A stretch of 64,000 nt of DNA from Sabethes cyaneus (lineage: Eukaryota > Arthropoda > Insecta > Diptera > Culicidae), in assembly GCF_943734655.1 (NCBI RefSeq), contig NC_071355.1:28990964-29054963 (forward strand). Reading direction: 5' to 3'. Positions 21,887 to 32,939 of the stretch are shown here, one piece after another. Both the position numbers and the translations under genes were made by a program. Within the stretch, counting starts at the first letter, position 1. Every line of letters begins with the position of its first letter. The notes below the pieces were generated by a model. It saw nothing but the letters and a program-made list of their open reading frames with translations, was not told the DNA's origin and searched no databases.

Positions 21887-22996
21887 TTTATATATATAAA
21901 AGTGAGCGTGAGTTTGTTTGTATGTTCGTATGTTCCACCATAACTCCAGAACGCCTTGACCGATCTTCACCAAACTTGGCACACATATTCTTTGATATAA
22001 GGAAATCAGAATTGAAGGGGTTGACAACATGGGGAAGGCGGGGGGGGCGGTCGTAACTGGGGGTGACATAAAGGACTCAGAACTTAGGGGGTTCACATAA
22101 GGGGGGGGGGGTTCATAACAGTGGGGGAGGCCCTTACTCCGAAACGCCTGAGCGGTTCTTTATCAAACTTGGCACACTTGTTCCTTGACATAAAGGAATC
22201 AGAATTGAAGGGGTTGACAAAAGGGGGGAAGGAGGTTCATAACAGTGGGGGAGGCCCTAACTCCGAAACGCCTGGATGGTTCTTCATCAAACTTGGCACA
22301 CTTGACCTAAGGGAATCAGCACTGGGAGGTTGCCAAAAGGGGAGACCCTAACAAGGGGTTAGGTAAAAGGAGATGCATTTCTCTTGCATTTAAACCGATT
22401 GCAGTTGTGCAAATAACTTTGAGAAAAGAGGGGGTTCCACCGAAGAGGAGTATATGGTAAAAAAGACCTTTGTTTAGTAACAGAAGAGGAAGCTGACTGG
22501 GACAGAATCGACAAGTAAGGGGACGATAAACGTGAGGATGAATGTATGTTTCGCCATAGCTCCGGAACTTCTGGACTGTTCTTTATTAAACGTCGTTTGT
22601 CAAACACATGTATTTTGGCATAAAAGAATCAGCGCAGGGGGGTTGACGAAAGAGGGAGACGGTCTCTTACAAGGGAAAAGAAAGGTTCAAATGGGTAAAG
22701 GGGTGCATTTCTTTTGCAATTGGAACGATAGCAGTTGCTGGAGTTCTGAAAGGGCGGATAGGGTGGCCACTAACAAAGGGAAGGTTCCAAAACGGGTTTT
22801 TGTCCATTTATAGGGATTACCGTAAAGAAGTCCGATTTACAAGTGGCTGGGGGACAACATGAGGAAAACTGACAAAGAGAGTAGACACAATGAAAAAAGG
22901 GTTTTGTTTTTTGGATTATGAGAATTTTCGTTACAATAACAGATGTATAAGTGGCTGAGAGGCAAAGTTTCCGAGTAAAATCGGATAATCAGCTAG
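21887..22996 (+). mobile_element. Helitron-like element, second family
   Basis: The start ttTATATATATAAAAGTGAGCG followed by a (GTTT)-type run resembles the common insect Helitron start TCTATATATATAAAA, with TC mutated to TT. The end is AATCAGCTAG before T at 22996. Inside there are at least three diverged ~150-bp units built on actccgaaacgcct..cggttctt.atcaaacttggcaca and followed by G-rich runs. It differs in sequence from the satellite Helitrons but has the same architecture. Confidence 0.6.
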
Positions 22997-23159
22997 TTTT
23001 GAGTAAACGAGAGCGTTTGTAAATGTCTCCTCCCTAATAGGGGTTAAGGGTGCAAAACGAGCAACTTCTCGCGGTTTTCGCGTGTTGAGACCATCGTTCT
23101 CGTGATTTTTCACATTAGAAAAGTCAGTTTCTATCCCTTATAAACAGCGACAACAAAAA

Positions 23160-23450
23160 GTTCCACGGAGTGCAACGGAGGGACCGGCAGAAGAAAGTAG
23201 TGAAACAAAGATATTGATAGGATTCAAACAGAATGGGATCTGGCGTGAAGAGTAAAGAGCATTAAATTAGGTAAAGGGAGGTCATTGAAGCAACACTTAA
23301 CAAGTTATGTACTGCTTCTTTTTGTCCAAGCTGGGGATCCGTGGATCAAATCAAGCCATAATCGGTGCCAATTATAACCGGATTCGAACCCACTTCGCCG
23401 TCCAGGTTCTGTGGATCACAGGTAAAATACCACCGTAGAAAAAACTACAA
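23160..23450 (-). repeat. Possible tRNA-related SINE fragment
   Basis: The minus strand contains GTGGGTTCGAATCCGG at 23388-23403, a perfect match to the pol III B box (GGTTCGAATCC), and a weak A-box-like tggtattttacctg about 50 bp upstream. The stem pairing around it is poor, so it is not a functional tRNA. The downstream stretch to 23160 has no tail that I can define. Confidence 0.35.
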
Positions 23451-25700
23451 AAAAGAGTTTTTTGAGCGTGCGAAGTTCATTTCAGCAATCAAAACCACCT
23501 GTCGACATCTCTTAGTAGGAAGGTAGTTAGTGTGACATCCATTTTTTTTATTTTTTGATATATCTTGATGGAACTTTAAAAAAATAAATAAATTGCAACT
23601 GATTTACGAGGCAACTGCACAACTGGTAGATACTGCTATTCTACCCAACCAAAGAACCTGCCGGCTGGCTTCCAAACCGACGTCCGTGAATCTGCACACT
23701 TCAATTTAGTGTGAAAGGAATTCCATCTTGACGACAGGTATGTAGCAGCAGTATGCCTCTTCGGTTTGAAATATGACACACTCGAGTCGGTGAGTGAATG
23801 TAGTAGAATGGTCCTTTCGTTCCACCAATCATCCGTCAAATATTATATTATACACCATGCACGGTGCCTCAGTCAGAGTGCTCCATCAGCCCACCCGGCC
23901 AACGGTGACGACGGGAGGGAAGTTTGACGGTTTCCCTTAGGGGAACGGTTTTCCGCCCGACAGCCGAGACCGGTAGGTATGCCTCCGTATCTATACAGCT
24001 CATTTGTCTTTGATAGAAAATCGGCTCGGTGATTTCCCCTGTCAGTAGTTTGGGTTTTCGTGAGAACGGTGATTTGTTACGGTTCGCTCCAGTTTCCGTG
24101 AGTAGCAGGTTGAGATAGTTTTTGAAGTAGTACAAACAAAAGAAGCTTGAAAGTCGATGTTCGTTACATTTGTAGGATCAATGAAATTGTTGGCAGGTTT
24201 CAAATATTCATTTTCTAGCGAGGCCTACAAAATTATCAAAGGTTGAAGACTGAAGATCCCACGTACATATGTTCAATAAATTAATGTTTGGGAGGTGAAA
24301 TGGACTGATCTTTCTGGAAGTTGGCAACATTGATTGCATTCTTTCAGTTATAAATTCAACCTACGCGGAAGTTCTACGGCTTCTCGATTCTCTTGGGCTA
24401 GCCAAACTCTTCCAATTTGTTAGATTACCATTGCTTCTCCGCGGATGCAATTTTTCACGATTCAGCAGTTTCCATCAATTAAAACTACTGATAAACTTCG
24501 CCTGCCCCGCTCGGTGACATTCGACCCGTTTCTCTGTTTTATTTCTCACGATTTACTTGCAAAAACAAACAAAACCAACAAAAGACACACACAACGACGA
24601 TCCAGCTGTAAAGCTTCCGGATCTCTCACGATTCCACGCGATTCGGTTTGTTCGCGGAGCCACGCGCAATGAAAATGTCATAATATTCATCACAATTTTC
24701 CCAGGTCTTAACATTTTTACCTCTATCTGAGCAAGCTCACTTCCACAAAGCGCCCGCCCGCCTGAGCCGCCTGGTAGTGTATTACTAGTTTTTCGTTTTG
24801 TTTTTATCTCACCTTTTGGCCTTTCCATTCACCTTTTATTTTTGCTTTTCCGCCGTGATCCGTTTATTACCGCTGCCGTTGCAATCGCACGCAGTGGCAG
24901 AGCGACCTGAAGCCTGAAGAGAGGCCGTGGGGAACAATTCCAGTGGAATTCACGTGCCGCCGTGGACGCGGACGCGTTCGCGAGAAGCCGGGTGAATTAT
25001 CTCCTCGCACAAATTGTAATCATTGAGTCACATAATTATGGAAATTTTCTTTCATGCTGGGTGGCTTCCTTTCCGGACAGCAGCTGCAGCTTGGTGCAAC
25101 GCGACCGGTGGTTAGCAGAAGAACGGTGGAACTTGATCGAACTATGCATTTTATTGCAGCTTAAATTAGACTTATGTCAGTTTGAAGTAGAATTGTTCGA
25201 CTTTTAGTTTTTTCGCTGGAGCAAAGTTCTGGAAAATATCAACTCTCCCAGAGGCCTTAGTAGTTTGACGTACTTGAAAGGTACTTGTGCTGCTGTTGTA
25301 GTTGGGAAAGTTCATAGTGAAGGGAGCTAGTGCTGCAGCAAACTAATGATTACAGACATCAAAACGACAAGTACGGTGATGCTTTTCGAGTAGTTCTGTC
25401 TAACGAAAGAAAATATAGCTATGGTCAAGATTATTTAAAAATAGTAAATTAAGGAACAAAATCTTGTTTGAATCTCACTGTTTTTCTCTCAAGTGGGAGA
25501 CATATTTTTGAGTAAACGGTTCAATTTGACCTTCTTTGATTTGAAAAACACTTTCAACATGTTTTAGGTAAAAGAAATTATGTTTTTCCACACGTCAATT
25601 GTTTAGTACGTAGTACGTTGTACGTTTAGTACGTTGTATAATAAATTTCCAAACGACGATATCTATGTCGGATTACCACTGGTAGGGTCCAAGCTAAGAC
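23451..25700. other. Apparently single-copy intergenic DNA
   Basis: No repeat shared with the rest of the window and no convincing coding exon. Parts (23630-24130 and 24840-25000) are GC-rich for this window and contain short frames on both strands without known motifs. It may hold regulatory or UTR sequence of a neighbouring host gene, but nothing specific can be shown. Confidence 0.4.
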
Positions 25701-25701
25701 T

Positions 25702-26060
25702 TGTGGAGGATAAATACCCCTAATACAGAATATCGCTTATCCCAGCATCAGGACATGTTTCACGCAATACACGCAATGAACGGTATGAACAGTTCGGTGC
25801 ATCATCGTATCGGCAATCATCGGTATCGTCTAGATTTCGGCCGCGTTCAATGATCTGACTGCTGATCACAGCCAGTCATATGCAGTTGGTTAACAAGCAA
25901 GGCTTGGGAGATTCTTTGTAACTGTAAAATAAACTACGCACTAGGCCGAAGAGCTGATCTTGAGCCTGATCTGATCAACTGACGATAATGACTCTGCTTT
26001 TCTTTTCGTGTCATTCCAGTAGCCTTTATAAGTCAAGAAGAAGGTCCTTCAATTTTCATT
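25702..26060 (+). mobile_element. Diverged LTR copy plus leader of the element at 26284
   Basis: Starts TGTGGAGGATAAATACCCC and follows the 264-bp LTR at 26284-26547 throughout (cagaatatcgcttatcccagcatca, atcggcaatcatcgg.gtcgtctag, gattctttgt..ctgtaa), ending near 25942. The following bases resemble the leader after the LTR up to about 26060. It is an older, truncated copy of the same family. Confidence 0.65.
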
Positions 26061-26065
26061 ATCTA

Positions 26066-26144
26066 GAAGACATACGTGCATTTGCCGTATTTGTACAAAG
26101 GCTGTTGTAGAACATTTTTGGCGGAGTACTAACAGAGAGCGTGG
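26066..26144 (+). pseudogene. Short RTE-type LINE C-terminal fragment
   Basis: Translates as LEDIRAFAVFVQRLL, stop, NIFGGVLTES, matching EDIRALAVFERKVLRTIFGGVQTES in the RTE copy at 49708-50258. It is about 80 bp and non-coding today. Confidence 0.6.
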
Positions 26145-26283
26145 TAATCACGGACGCAAAAAGGGAACTTGGTTGGTTTCTGAATGTTTTCAGAGTGATG
26201 GTATGGGGATGTTTCTCCAAAATTTGAAGGTTCCATTGAGGTTCATTGAATCTGTTGTTAAAATCAACACTAAATATTATACC
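26145..26283 (+). pseudogene. Transposase relic, left part
   Basis: Matches 3800-3900 of the first transposase relic (gtgatggtat.gggatgtttctccaaaa, then ttgttaaaatcaacactaaatatta). It translates as RVMVWGCFSKFEGS, the V-M-V-W-G block of Tc1/mariner enzymes. It is cut at ATACC by the LTR element and continues at 29767. Confidence 0.65.
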
Positions 26284-26547
26284 TGTGGGGGTTGAATACC
26301 CTTGGTACAGAATATCGCTTATCCCAGCATCAGAACATGCATCGCGCTGTATACCATCTCGGCAGCGCTAGAATGTGCCACCGATGCGACGAGCAGTTCG
26401 GTGCATCGTCGTGTCGGCAATCATCGGAGTCGTCTAGATTCCGACCGCGTTCAAAGACCTGGTTGATAAGCACAGCCAGTCGTATTCAGTTGACTAAACA
26501 ATATAGACGTGGGCGATTCTTTGTGGCTGTAATTTAGACTCTGCACA
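26284..26547 (+). repeat. 5' LTR
   Basis: 264 bp, TGTGG...GCACA. Diverged copies lie at 25702-25942 and 29619-29761. No clear TATA box or polyadenylation signal within the LTR; an AATAAA occurs downstream at about 26642. Confidence 0.75.
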
Positions 26548-26548
26548 A

Positions 26549-26560
26549 TGGCGACCGTGC
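26549..26560 (+). promoter_or_regulatory. Putative primer-binding site
   Basis: TGGCGACCGTGC begins one base after the 5' LTR. The opening TGG is the complement of a tRNA CCA end, the expected position and form for priming minus-strand DNA synthesis. The tRNA species was not determined. Confidence 0.6.
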
Positions 26561-28044
26561 AGGTTGTTCTAATCGAACAATTATGCCATGCTAGTTTTTT
26601 TTTCGGTTCGTGTTCCAGTGCAGAATCGCCTAAGATAACCGAATAAAGTAATTTCGATAACCGTGTGAAATACAGTTTATGAATTCTTTTCTTGGATAAA
26701 TCGACTAGTGATTGTGAAACGCTAAAAGCAAAAAAGATATGATGGATATTTCATTTTACTTCTGTCGGTGGTTTTTCTTTTGCTTTTTTAAGCTTACAAT
26801 TAAGTTAGATGCGCGTACAATTCAGACAGTGAACAGAAGCAGGTCAGAGCATTTTTTTTCTTTCTTGTGTTTGTGTGATTGTGCCGCGCTGTTCCCTGTA
26901 ATGGAGAGGGGTTGTGTTGCACTGGTCATCACATTGCTGCATACCCAAAAAACATTTTGTTTAAGAATAGCTTATTCAAGTATTGTACAGTTAATGCCCG
27001 TGGAACAAGTGCTTGATAAGCTATTATACAACAAAAATGTTACTTAGGTAGTACGGCTGGACTTGTAAGGTAAGCTTTTTAGAATTTAACTTTTTTCCTG
27101 AACAAGGTAAAATGATTTGAATACACATGAATATATATGAATAATGCTATTTTGCGTTTCGCGGTGTGGTTACGCCATTTAGTACTATATTTTTGATTTA
27201 AAAAAACAGTGTCTTTTGGCAGGAGTTGTAGAGATTTACACAATATCAAGGCCGCTGTGCTGTCACGTTCCCAACGACGATAACTTACTCAAATGGGAAA
27301 TTGTTCGGAACACGAGTGAATTTCGTGAATTCTCACTGGCTGTGTTGGACGATAACAACAGCGGTGGCAGTCAGAGCTGGCCAATGTTGATAGCATAAAT
27401 CTGTTGGCGTTCTGCCGGCCCTATTTCTATTTGTTTTAGGCACATATGTTATACAAAGGAGCATGATTCAGCACTCGATTGGTTACTCAAAATTTCTAAC
27501 AAATACATTTTGTTTCTACTCGTGGTGTTTCTTCTGTGGTGGAATATGCTAACCAAATAGCTCAATGCAGTTTTGACATTGTGTTATAGAAGTTCGTAAG
27601 CAATATCTTATGCATGGTGATGTTTCATGCATAAGTAAAAAACACAGATTATTTTGGCAGCTTAATTTTTTTCTCTCTCCGCTGTTCGCCATCAGGGTAA
27701 TATAAAGTGTATTTTAGCCTATTTCTTTCTCACCGCTGTGAGATTTATCGAATGATTTTCCCATTTTTAGTTTTAGAATATTTTTCTTTTATTTCATCAT
27801 AGAGCAGTTTGATACAATGAAGTTACTTCATGCATTAAAACACTTGTTCGATGAAACCAGGGTGTATGAACAGAGTATTATCTGTTTCAGTTTTTGTTAA
27901 TAATAGCGTTAATAGTATTGGGAGAAAATGAGTATAAAATCCAATTGTCTGGTTTACCCATTTTATCAAAACTGCTTGGTACTACTAGTAAATAAAATGA
28001 TTTGGTGAACAAGATCGTTGATGAATTCGATAATGAATTGTTGG

Positions 28045-28815
28045 AAAATGGCTCGGTATGACCATTTCTATGGAACGGCTCGGTAGGACCGTTGAACAAA
28101 TTACCTGGAGACAATATTGATTTCAAACGGCTTAGTACAGCCGTTTTATGAAGTGGTTCGGCGGCTAATACAAAAAAATTAGGGTTCAGAACAAGTTTTA
28201 GAAAATGATTCAGTACGATCATTGTTGTGTGAAGTACATGGTTCGGTACAATCATCAATAAGTGAAATAATTCGATACGATTATTGTTGAATGAAATTTA
28301 TGATTCGGTACGACCATAAATGAACTAAATGAAATGGTACGATCATTGTTGCATGATGTATATGGTTCGGTACGACCATAGATGTGTTAAATGATTTGGT
28401 ACGATTATTTTTGAATGATGTATATGGTTCGGTACGACCGTAAATGAACTAAATGATTTGGTACGATCATAGTTGAATGATGTATATGGTTCGGTACGAC
28501 CATAAATGAACTAAATGAAATGGTACGATCATTGTTGAAGGATGTATATGGTTCGGTACGACCATAGATGTGTTAAATGATTTGGTACGATCATTTTGGA
28601 TGATGTATATGGTTCGGTACGACCATAAATGAACTAAACGATTTGGTACGATCATTGTTGAATGATGCATAAGGTTCGGTACGACCATAAATGAACTAAA
28701 TGATTTGGTACGATCATTGTTGAAAAAGATATGAGAAGTAAAAGAAGTAAAAGAAAGAGATATGCACCGGTAAGACCATAGACGGATCAAACTGCTTGAT
28801 ACGACAAGAGACAAA
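28045..28815. repeat. Tandem array inside the LTR element, ~61-bp unit
   Basis: The core 28240-28730 consists of about eight units of 61-62 bp, each with two half-units carrying ggTACGAYCAT: one reads ggttcggtacgaccata.atg, the other tttggtacgatcattgttgaatgatg. The flanks to 28045 and 28815 hold degenerate units (ggctcggtaggaccg, gcaccggtaagaccata). The minus strand reads as short open frames only because the unit lacks stops. Confidence 0.8.
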
Positions 28816-29618
28816 TAAAATAGTTTTAAATGATCATTGTCGAAAAGATGGCTTTACTTAGTATGAATCAAGTACCAGATTATATGCGTAAGTTGTTATA
28901 CAGGTTTGAGCTATTGATTTATTTGGATTTTTGGCAGCTAAAATGGTTGATCCCATGAGGTCAATGGAAACTGTTTGTTAAAAAGAGCGACTCAGAAAAA
29001 TAGTCTCATGATATGTTATGAAAGTTAAGTGAAATGAACAAGAAGTAGAGGTACTTCGGCTGGAAAACTCGATAGTATCGTCTCGAAAAAAATTACGAGG
29101 CTGAGAATTCTACGAGTCCAGAAGGACACAACAAAGCGGGTGATGAAAAATTTACTTGACAGATTAGAAAAGGGAGGGTAGTTTTTCACATTTCTGAAAA
29201 GACAAAAACAGCAATTACGTGAAGGCAAAGTTGCTGCTAGACTTACCCTACGAGTCGAATCATCTTCAATGCTGAAAGAATCGGAAACTTGTGTTTCCTC
29301 TCAGAGAAAAGTCAATGATATGGAGGGGGATGTGCTAGGATATCTATCTGTTCTCACCAGGTAACTTAACCAGATACCAGTAAATAGTGTTCTTAATGGT
29401 GTTGATTGTTGAATTGCGAAGTATTTGAATAATACAAGTGGTGGTAGTGATGCCGAACTGTTGCACCTTTTCAATGATCAAATACAGAAATTACCCTCTG
29501 CCACAAACTCACTTACAATTTCATTGAAAAGAGTTAATTTCAGAATTTCGTTTCCTTGGGACCAGTTGAATGCATGACAAGTCGCCTTTTATCTCCAAAT
29601 AAATATAATAAATGGCAA

Positions 29619-29761
29619 ATCGTCGTGTCGGCAATCATCGGAGTCGTCTAGATTCCGACCGCGTTCAAAGACCTGGCTGGTAAGCACAGCTAGTCGTATT
29701 CAGTTGACTAAACAATAAAGACGTGGGCGATTCTTTGTGGCTGTAATTTAGTCTCTGCACA
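29619..29761 (+). repeat. 3' LTR, truncated at its left
   Basis: Aligns with 26405-26547 of the 5' LTR to the same terminal GCACA, next to the ATACC duplication. The missing left part means no polypurine tract can be identified. Confidence 0.7.
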
Positions 29762-29766
29762 ATACC

Positions 29767-29940
29767 GATACTGTTTTAAAGTACCATTTGCTTCCTATCG
29801 CCAAAAACACTACAAGAATGCATCATGCTGCTTCCAAGAAGATTCTGCACCGTCTCACCAGGCAAAAGCTACACAGGCTTGGTGTGTGGACAATTATTCG
29901 GATTTTATTTCCACGCAAGAGTGGCCTACATTGTTGACTT
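29767..29940 (+). pseudogene. Transposase relic, middle part
   Basis: Resumes the relic cut at 26283: tacaagaatgcatcatgctgcttcc.agaagattctgcaccgtctcaccaggc matches 3955-4010, and cggattttatt...gagtggcctaca matches 4050-4070. Homology stops at gtggcctaca; a weak further match appears at 30470-30600. Confidence 0.65.
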
Positions 29941-30469
29941 TAGTCAACGGGGGAAAGGTTTCCGAAACGATATTCTCAACAAATAAAACGCTGTTTATGA
30001 GGATCCCAAGTCGTAGGGGAAATAGCGCCAAATGCGTGAGAGAATATAATTTTCCTAGGGTAAATAAATGTACAAATGAATTAATATTAAGAAGTAAATC
30101 TTAGCTTATATACTACGTTTCTGTTACACATATCAGATATTTAGCATGATATACAAATCACTTACGTTTAGTTCCCTAGGTAGTAAGTTTTAATCTTGTT
30201 GGCTGTGGTTATTGTGCAGCTTTAATCAAATTGTCTCTTCGCGATAACGTGGTTTCAACTGTAGACTAAACTGTTAGTTTAGGTTATAATTAGGTTATAA
30301 TAGGATAATTTTAATGCGATATAATTATAAGAGGCAGTTTCCAAGTACCGTATTTTCTATAAGGTAATTTTTAGTGCTTCATAATTTTAATTTAGAATAT
30401 CAACCTTAATCTTTTTAACTCTAACACATTATTAAATTTTATTTATTTTAAGAGCAATCACTTAGTTTG
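29941..30469. other. AT-rich insertion or spacer within the transposase relic
   Basis: It lies between two recognisable parts of the relic and has no counterpart at the equivalent point of the 3590-4640 copy. A ttgactttagtcaa palindrome sits at its left edge. No termini or coding motifs were identified. Confidence 0.4.
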
Positions 30470-30600
30470 GCCGTTTCGGCAACGTTCGGAGAAGATTTGA
30501 GAAGAAGTGCCTCAGGATATCGTGCGTGCCAGCTCTAATGCTTTTCAACAACAAAATGGATGGCGATTAGTAATTAAAGCATAGGGAGAAAGATTGGAAT
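30470..30600 (+). pseudogene. Transposase relic, C-terminal part
   Basis: The run ttcggagaagatttgagaagaagtgcctcagga.atc aligns with tttggtgaagatttgggatgaaatgcctcaggaaatc at 4538-4575. It translates around EEVPQDIVRA, consistent with the family's C terminus. Confidence 0.55.
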
Positions 30601-30759
30601 TGGATTCAGTGAAGACAAATGTCACTGAATGAGACTTTACATGAAATACACTAAAAAATAAAATCATGTAAGAGTCTTATTTTTGTGACCATTTACTTTA
30701 CTGGCAGTTATTACTACTCACCCTATAGAGAACACAGGTCTTCATTTGATGGTAGATTT

Positions 30760-31800
30760 TCGGGATTCATTCATCGTAGCATATAGCAAATTGTTCCGGA
30801 CGAAGCGTTTCTGAATTCTTTCAATTCGAAGACACCAGTAGTCACAGTGGGCGCCCCAGACGACGCAGTTTGTTCCTTAAACGAACTAGCAAGCAGTACA
30901 AAGTGCGCAATATTCCGGGGCTCGAAATTCTTTACCGATCTTCAGTTGTCGAGTTGCTTTATTGGTGATCAATTCATGATGTTGTCTAAATGTTATTTGC
31001 TCTTCCAATACAACTCCGGGATCAGTAACCCTATCACTACGTTGCAAAATTTGATCATTGATGCGGTAGTTATACAGTGGGGTGTGTTTTTTTCGGGAGA
31101 AACTGATGATGGTACATTTTGGGATTGCTTATAGTCATACAGTTGCAAGTACACCATTCAGAAAACCGATCAGTCAGTTCTTGAAGTCTCAGACAATCTT
31201 CGGAATTGCGAACGATCATTTGGATCTTAGCATCATCCGCATAAAGTAATCCTGTGTCGGATGCTAATAGTCGGGATAAGCAAACAGTAGTGGTCTTAAC
31301 GTACTACCCTGAGGTACTCTCGAATTATTTTGCAATCAACAAGATAGGGACGCACCAAGTTTTACAGCCATCCTGCGGTCTCGTAGAGAGGAATCAAGCC
31401 AGGCTTTTAATAAACCAGCGGACACAGTCATTTTATCAAGTTTAGCAAGCAGAATTGCATGCTCCACGCGATCAAATGCTGCTTTTGGTCAGTGTAGACT
31501 GTATCAACCTGATTTCGCTGGTCCATTGCTCGCAAGCAAATGGAAAGTAAACTCCAGCAGATTAGATGAAATGGATCTTCCAGGAAAAAACCATATTGTG
31601 TCGAAGATATGTAGTGCTGGTTTCCTGTTAAACAGATAGTAGTAATCCCTCGGTAGTGTTCTACATTTCATTTGTCGCGATGCGCTTGGCGATTTTCAAA
31701 TTTCACAGCAATGCTTTAATAGCACAGCAGAATGATGTCATCTAACCCGGGGCAATGACTCTGTTTCATTTTATTAACGGTTTCAGTAACTTCAGCATCA
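30760..31800 (-). pseudogene. Jockey-type LINE RT, palm to thumb, decayed
   Basis: Minus-strand blocks in order: FHLLASNGPAKSG, KAAFDRVEHAILLAKL near 31450, LDSSLRDRRMAVKLG, RVPQGSTLRPLLF near 31300, LLYADDAKIQMIVRNSEDCL near 31220 (the YADD catalytic motif is kept), RFSEWC, then the thumb-like NYRINDQILQRSDRVTD near 31020 and CLRIERIQKRFVRNNLLYA near 30800. Several stops and frameshifts occur. The endonuclease half is absent. Confidence 0.75.
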
Positions 31801-31984
31801 GTAACAGTGACCGTTTCAGCGACACTCGCAACAAAACGAAGTGTTGTTGTTAAGTCATTGAGTAGTTTCTACACGCGACGAGGATTGCCGCGATTCGGAC
31901 CTCCCCTTTTATTAGAAACCACCATCCTTTTGTCTTTCAGCCTCTTGTACAGCTGTTTTCGAGAAGGTTGAAAACCTTACGCGA

Positions 31985-32295
31985 GCGAGTGTGAGAAGCA
32001 TAATAGCATCCAACGCTTACTCCACTGACGCAAGCCTACGACAAACTACTGCTGGTACTGTGTGCAGTGCATACATTCTGCTACCTACACACTCGCGAGT
32101 GTACAGCTTCATAGCATCTTTCTGCACAACCTGCCCACGAAGTCAAAGGTCATGAGCTGTCCCCAGGTCGTGAGCGCGAGTGGCATACTAGGATGCATGG
32201 ATACAGATTTTGTTTTACTTCTTTTCTTCTCTATATTACGCCCTCACTTCCACCCGAGGGTAAAAGTGCGGACCTTTGCGAGCGATGATAGGTAT
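31985..32295 (+). repeat. Dispersed repeat, inverted partner of 1806-2156
   Basis: Contains gagaagcataatagcatcc..cgctt, tctgctacctacacactcgcg and ggatacagattttgtttt, all present in reverse in 1806-2156. The 62000-62330 stretch also carries agcgttggatgct.tgcttc. It has the look of a mobile-element end, but the class is unknown. Confidence 0.5.
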
Positions 32296-32939
32296 CAACT
32301 GCTAGCTTGCAATGACATAACTAAATGGCACAACTAAATCCAATTATTAAATACAATTAAATTTGAATACTGGCAAAAACTTGTCGCAGTGCATGGGAAA
32401 ATAGGAAAAGGATCTGAACGAAATTGTGCGTGGAAAAAATTGGACCACACCAAGGCGGACTCACGACGATTTTCAGTTTGGAAATTCTTATAATTCAAAA
32501 ACCGAAGTTTTTTTTCTCATTTGGACGTATCTATTCCTGCCCTTGATTAGTTGTCCTCGGACAGTACCCCTTTGGTCCACAGCTACTTATACGTCTAATT
32601 GCTCTCCGAAGATCCTTATAATGAAAGGGAAACAAAGCCTCAATTCCTTATATTGTGCTGCCCCCGTAATTGTGACCCTCTCATCATTTACACCCTCTTC
32701 CTCTTATCTCCCAGCCAATTGTAAAACTTCTGTCGGTCTAAATGCAAGATAATCGCAGCCACTGTTATTTATTTGGACCTGCTCCTCGTTTTAGCGACCA
32801 CCCCTCTTTTGTCGACTCCCTGTGCTGATTCACTTATGTCAAGAAACATGTAGGCTTTATTCCGTTATAGGGATTTTCAGAGAGCAAACAGTTACGTAAT
32901 AGCCTACCTAATAGAGGATTCACTGGAGACACACATGTG
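32296..32939. other. Unassigned, possibly 5' part of the LINE
   Basis: A 108-codon frame at 32426-32752 has no motif I recognise. The position just before the LINE's RT linker suggests degraded endonuclease sequence, but no GD-N or SDH blocks were found. Confidence 0.3.

Larger units (their letters stand above)
26284..29761 (+). mobile_element. Non-autonomous LTR retrotransposon (BEL/Pao-like)
   Basis: The element is bounded by a 5-bp target duplication ATACC (26279-26283 and 29762-29766). The left LTR, 26284-26547, starts TGTGGGGG and ends CTGCACA. The right LTR fragment, 29619-29761, ends in the same CTGCACA and lacks the first ~120 bp. Directly after the left LTR, TGGCGACCGTGC looks like a tRNA primer-binding site of the kind found in BEL/Pao elements. 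The ~3-kb interior has no recognisable gag, protease or polymerase, so it would depend on another element. It carries the tandem array at 28045-28815. The two LTRs differ at about six of 143 aligned positions, implying a moderately old insertion. Confidence 0.75.

Noticed and set aside
23388..23403. Functional tRNA gene on the minus strand
   Set aside because: Only the B box is good; acceptor, D and anticodon stems do not fold. Kept as a possible SINE fragment only.
28240..28730. CRISPR-like array
   Set aside because: The 31/61-bp periodic motifs have no unique spacers, degenerate gradually and lie inside a eukaryotic LTR element.
28467..28814. 115-codon frame with a repeated sequence (VVPNHIHPSTMIVP)
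   Set aside because: It is the translation of the 61-bp minisatellite array; the repetition is at DNA level, and the unit length shifts frames.
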